A stretch of 64,000 nucleotides of DNA from the NCBI RefSeq assembly GCF_014529705.1, contig NZ_JAANIH010000002.1:99572-163571 (forward strand), read 5' to 3'. This DNA is from Bradyrhizobium campsiandrae. GTDB taxonomy: Bacteria > Pseudomonadota > Alphaproteobacteria > Rhizobiales > Xanthobacteraceae. A program made the translations under genes and the position numbers. Below the pieces are notes generated by a model that saw only the letters and a list, made by a program, of their open reading frames with translations, had not been told where the DNA came from and did no database searches. This document shows, in pieces, positions 61,824 to 64,000 of this stretch; position 1 is the first letter of the stretch; each line of letters starts with the position of its first letter.

Positions 61824-62032
61824 GAAGTTCTCCGATAACAAGTCCCCGCAATGTAGGGGCGCGCCAGCCTGACAGGAAGGCGACGTGCCTTGAGAAGCGG
61901 CCGCCGTTTACCGCTCTGTGAGGCTTTTTTGCTACGTCTTGGACAAAAGTAGCTGATGGCAGAACCGCCATGCTGGTGAACGCGTATCCCCTCTGCGACA
62001 CTAACGTCTGATTTGGATTGTGGATTCGAGGA

Positions 62033-63703
62033 ATGAATAGCGTGAATGGGTCCCGGTTTGCTGCCGCGCCGACGCGGCTGTGGCAGGTCGCCATTTTGAC
62101 GGCCGCAGGTGCGATCGGCACAGTGAGCCAGGCGGAAGCGGCATTTTATTATTGGTCGGATTATTCCGACGGATCCTACGGCCGGCAGGAGCGACGGTTT
62201 GACGAGCCGCGGCAGAAGCCGCAGAAGCGCGGCGCGGCCAAGACCAAGACAGAGACCGTTGTCGAGAAGGAAACCGGCGCAAAGCCGCAAGGTCCGCTCG
62301 TCATTGTCGTCTCGATCGACCGTCAGAAGGTAACAGTCTACGACTCCAACGGGGTGTTCGCGGAGTCGCCGGTGTCGACCGGCATGAAAGGCCACTCGAC
62401 GCCGATGGGCGTGTTCAGCGTCATCCAGAAGCACAAATTCCACCACTCCAACATCTATAGCGGCGCACCGATGCCGTACATGCAGCGGATCACCTGGTCC
62501 GGCGTCGCCATGCATGCCGGTGTGCTGCCGGGCTATCCGGCCTCGCACGGCTGTATCCGCATGCCGATGGCGTTCGCGGTGAAGATGTGGAACTGGACCA
62601 AGATGGGTGCGCGCGTGATCGTCGCGCCCGGCCAGATGACCCCGCAAAGCTTCTCGCATCCCATGCTCACCTCGCTGCGCGTTCCGCCGCAGCCGGCTGC
62701 AGGCCTCGAGCCGACGACGAGCGTTGGCGACAAGGCGGACAAGGGTGCTCCCGAGACCAAGGTCGCGGAGACCAAGCCCGTCGAAACCAAATCGCTCGAA
62801 AGGAAGACCGCCAGCGCTGACGGCGTGCTCGAGCTGCGCTCCACCGTCGGCCATACCGTGATGTCGGATGCGACCACCGACAACGCACCGGCTCATGAGG
62901 AAGCGCGGACCGAGACCAAGGCTGCCGAGCCTTCGGAGCCTGCCAAGCAGCCCGATACGGCCGCAAAGACGGCTGATGCGCCTGAAGCGAAGCCTGCCGA
63001 GGTTGCGGAAACGCCCAAGGCGACGTCGGACGACAAGGTCGAGGCCGCAAAGTCTGAGCCTTCAGATGCTCCGAAGGCCGAGGCGCCGAAGACAGACGCA
63101 GCTGTCGAACCTGCCAAATCCGAGCCGGTCAAGGCTGACACCGCGGCGACGAGCAGTGCGCCCGCGCAAGCCGCTTCGCCGGACGCAAAGAAAGATCAGA
63201 CCCGTGTCGCCGATCCGGCGCCGTCCGTGAAGCCCGACCTGCCGAAGCGGACGGGCCAGATCGCCGTGTTCATCAGCCGCAAGGATTCCAAGCTCTATGT
63301 GCGGCAGAACTTTGCGCCGCTGTTCGACGTGCCGGTGACGATTGCGGCGAGCGAGCGACCGCTCGGCACCCATGTTTTCACCGCGGAAGTCGACAAGACC
63401 GATACCAATGCGCTGCATTGGTCGGTGGTCTCGCTGCCCGTCAACGTCCGCGCCGCGGCGCGCGAGGACGACGGCCACATCGCGCGTCGCCAGCGCAACG
63501 CTGCGGTGATCCCCGTTGCCGCAAAGCCGGTGATCACGCCTGACAGCCCGGCCGAGGCACTGGATCGCATCACGATCCCCGCCGACGCCATGGCGAAGAT
63601 CAACGAGATGCTCACGTCAGGCGGCTCGGTCATCGTCTCGGACCAAGGCATCAACCAGGGTGAGACCGGCGAAGGCACCGACTTCATCGTCCGGCTCTAT
63701 TGA
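62033..63703 (+). CDS. L,D-transpeptidase (YkuD) with long linker and degenerate second half-domain
   Basis: A 556-residue exported protein. Signal peptide to about residue 37, YkuD domain at about 90-210 with MHAGVLPGYPASHGCIRMPM as the catalytic motif, then about 200 residues of Ala/Lys/Glu/Pro-rich linker with many ETK/AKSEP units. A C-terminal stretch at about 405-460 (IAVFISRKDSKLYVRQNFAP, PLGTHVFTAEVDK) mirrors the N-terminal half of a YkuD domain but has no Cys motif. It likely makes 3-3 crosslinks or attaches proteins to peptidoglycan. ATG 62033 follows GAGG; the TTG further up is less likely. Confidence 0.88.
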   Translation: MNSVNGSRFAAAPTRLWQVAILTAAGAIGTVSQAEAAFYYWSDYSDGSYGRQERRFDEPRQKPQKRGAAKTKTETVVEKETGAKPQGPLVIVVSIDRQKVTVYDSNGVFAESPVSTGMKGHSTPMGVFSVIQKHKFHHSNIYSGAPMPYMQRITWSGVAMHAGVLPGYPASHGCIRMPMAFAVKMWNWTKMGARVIVAPGQMTPQSFSHPMLTSLRVPPQPAAGLEPTTSVGDKADKGAPETKVAETKPVETKSLERKTASADGVLELRSTVGHTVMSDATTDNAPAHEEARTETKAAEPSEPAKQPDTAAKTADAPEAKPAEVAETPKATSDDKVEAAKSEPSDAPKAEAPKTDAAVEPAKSEPVKADTAATSSAPAQAASPDAKKDQTRVADPAPSVKPDLPKRTGQIAVFISRKDSKLYVRQNFAPLFDVPVTIAASERPLGTHVFTAEVDKTDTNALHWSVVSLPVNVRAAAREDDGHIARRQRNAAVIPVAAKPVITPDSPAEALDRITIPADAMAKINEMLTSGGSVIVSDQGINQGETGEGTDFIVRLY

Positions 63704-63793
63704 GACCAACCCGCCTCAGATAACGGGGTGTTGAGCGGGCCGGCCGGATCGGCGGGGTAAGCTTCGCGCCGGATCACAGCCGGGGACACCGCC

Positions 63794-64000
63794 ATGCTGA
63801 ACCGCAGGACCATGCTCGCCACGGCGCTTCTCGCGGCAGCCGCTTCGGCGAGGCGCGCGCGGGCCGACGGCGGGATGAGTCGGATTTCCGCTTACGCCTT
63901 TTCCTTCCCAGCACTATCAGGCGATGACATTCGCCTCGCCGCCTTTACCGGCAAGCCACTGCTGGTCGTGAACACCGCTTCGCTGTGCGGCTACACACCG
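63794..64000 (+). CDS. Glutathione peroxidase-like protein (partial)
   Basis: Only the first 69 codons are in the window. A twin-arginine-like or Sec signal (MLNRRTMLATALLAAAASA) is followed by SAYAFSFPALSGDDIRLAAF and VVNTASLCGYTP, the peroxidatic cysteine motif of bacterial glutathione peroxidases (thioredoxin fold). It would reduce hydroperoxides in the periplasm. The rest is outside the window. Confidence 0.85.
   Translation, partial: MLNRRTMLATALLAAAASARRARADGGMSRISAYAFSFPALSGDDIRLAAFTGKPLLVVNTASLCGYTP

Overview
The window is high-GC alphaproteobacterial chromosome, and the gene set points to the Bradyrhizobium/Nitrobacteraceae group. The evidence is a type II glutamine synthetase (glnII) with a divergent gstI-like gene, several small protein families typical of Rhizobiales (DUF2735, DUF6894, DUF982, DUF2336, GrlR-like), minCDE, a DUF2778 L,D-transpeptidase-like protein, and dispersed palindromes of the kind scattered through Bradyrhizobium genomes. 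No rRNA, tRNA, CRISPR array or intact prophage was seen.

Layout. 1-1.4 kb: mobA-type aromatic hydroxylase (cut by the window edge) and a divergent marR gene with a clear palindromic operator between them. 1.5-6.8 kb: envelope and secreted proteins, a lipoprotein L,D-transpeptidase, a proline-rich membrane protein and an SDR. 6.9-8.8 kb: minC-minD-minE with a CtrA-type box upstream and a hairpin terminator downstream. 9.1-15.4 kb: an uncharacterised uptake/metabolism locus made of an NMT1/THI5-like binding protein, a divergent TetR regulator, an ABC permease, an epimerase-like protein, a GNAT, a DHDPS-family protein and an ABC ATPase, with two matching 14-bp putative TetR operators. 15.4-23.4 kb: orphan TRAP binding protein, DUF982, DUF2778, DUF1810, a chemoreceptor, an acyltransferase, an FMN reductase and an AraC regulator. 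23.7-28.7 kb: signalling cluster with DUF2336, PilZ, HD-GYP and a soluble FIST-MCP receptor. 29-33.5 kb: two hydrolases, a PsiF-repeat protein, periplasmic asparaginase, and a REP-associated transposase (RayT) with four REP palindromes.

33.5-44 kb: an ABC-F ATPase, a LolC/E-type permease without LolD beside it, a frameshifted GSCFA gene, two large membrane proteins, and between them a scar region (integrase fragment, broken glyoxalase gene, dispersed hairpins). 44-51.7 kb: a tiny basic protein, c'-like cytochrome, Sel1 protein, ModA-like protein without signal peptide, glnII with a sigma-54 promoter, divergent gstI-like gene, phosphatase, SDR, GrlR-like and DUF2161 proteins. 51.7-58.2 kb: GNAT, thioesterase, an apparently complete tryptophan-to-anthranilate operon (formamidase, kynA, kynU), an M20 deacylase, and an FMN-binding oxidase divergent from a MocR regulator. 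58.3-64 kb: small secreted proteins, CreA, a large L,D-transpeptidase with a second degenerate half-domain, and the start of a glutathione peroxidase.

The strongest leads are the 9.1-15.4 kb TetR/ABC/DHDPS locus, the glnII/gstI arrangement, the CtrA-type boxes, the RayT/REP unit, and the decayed 36.6-42 kb region. All identifications come from reading motifs and family resemblance; no database search was run.
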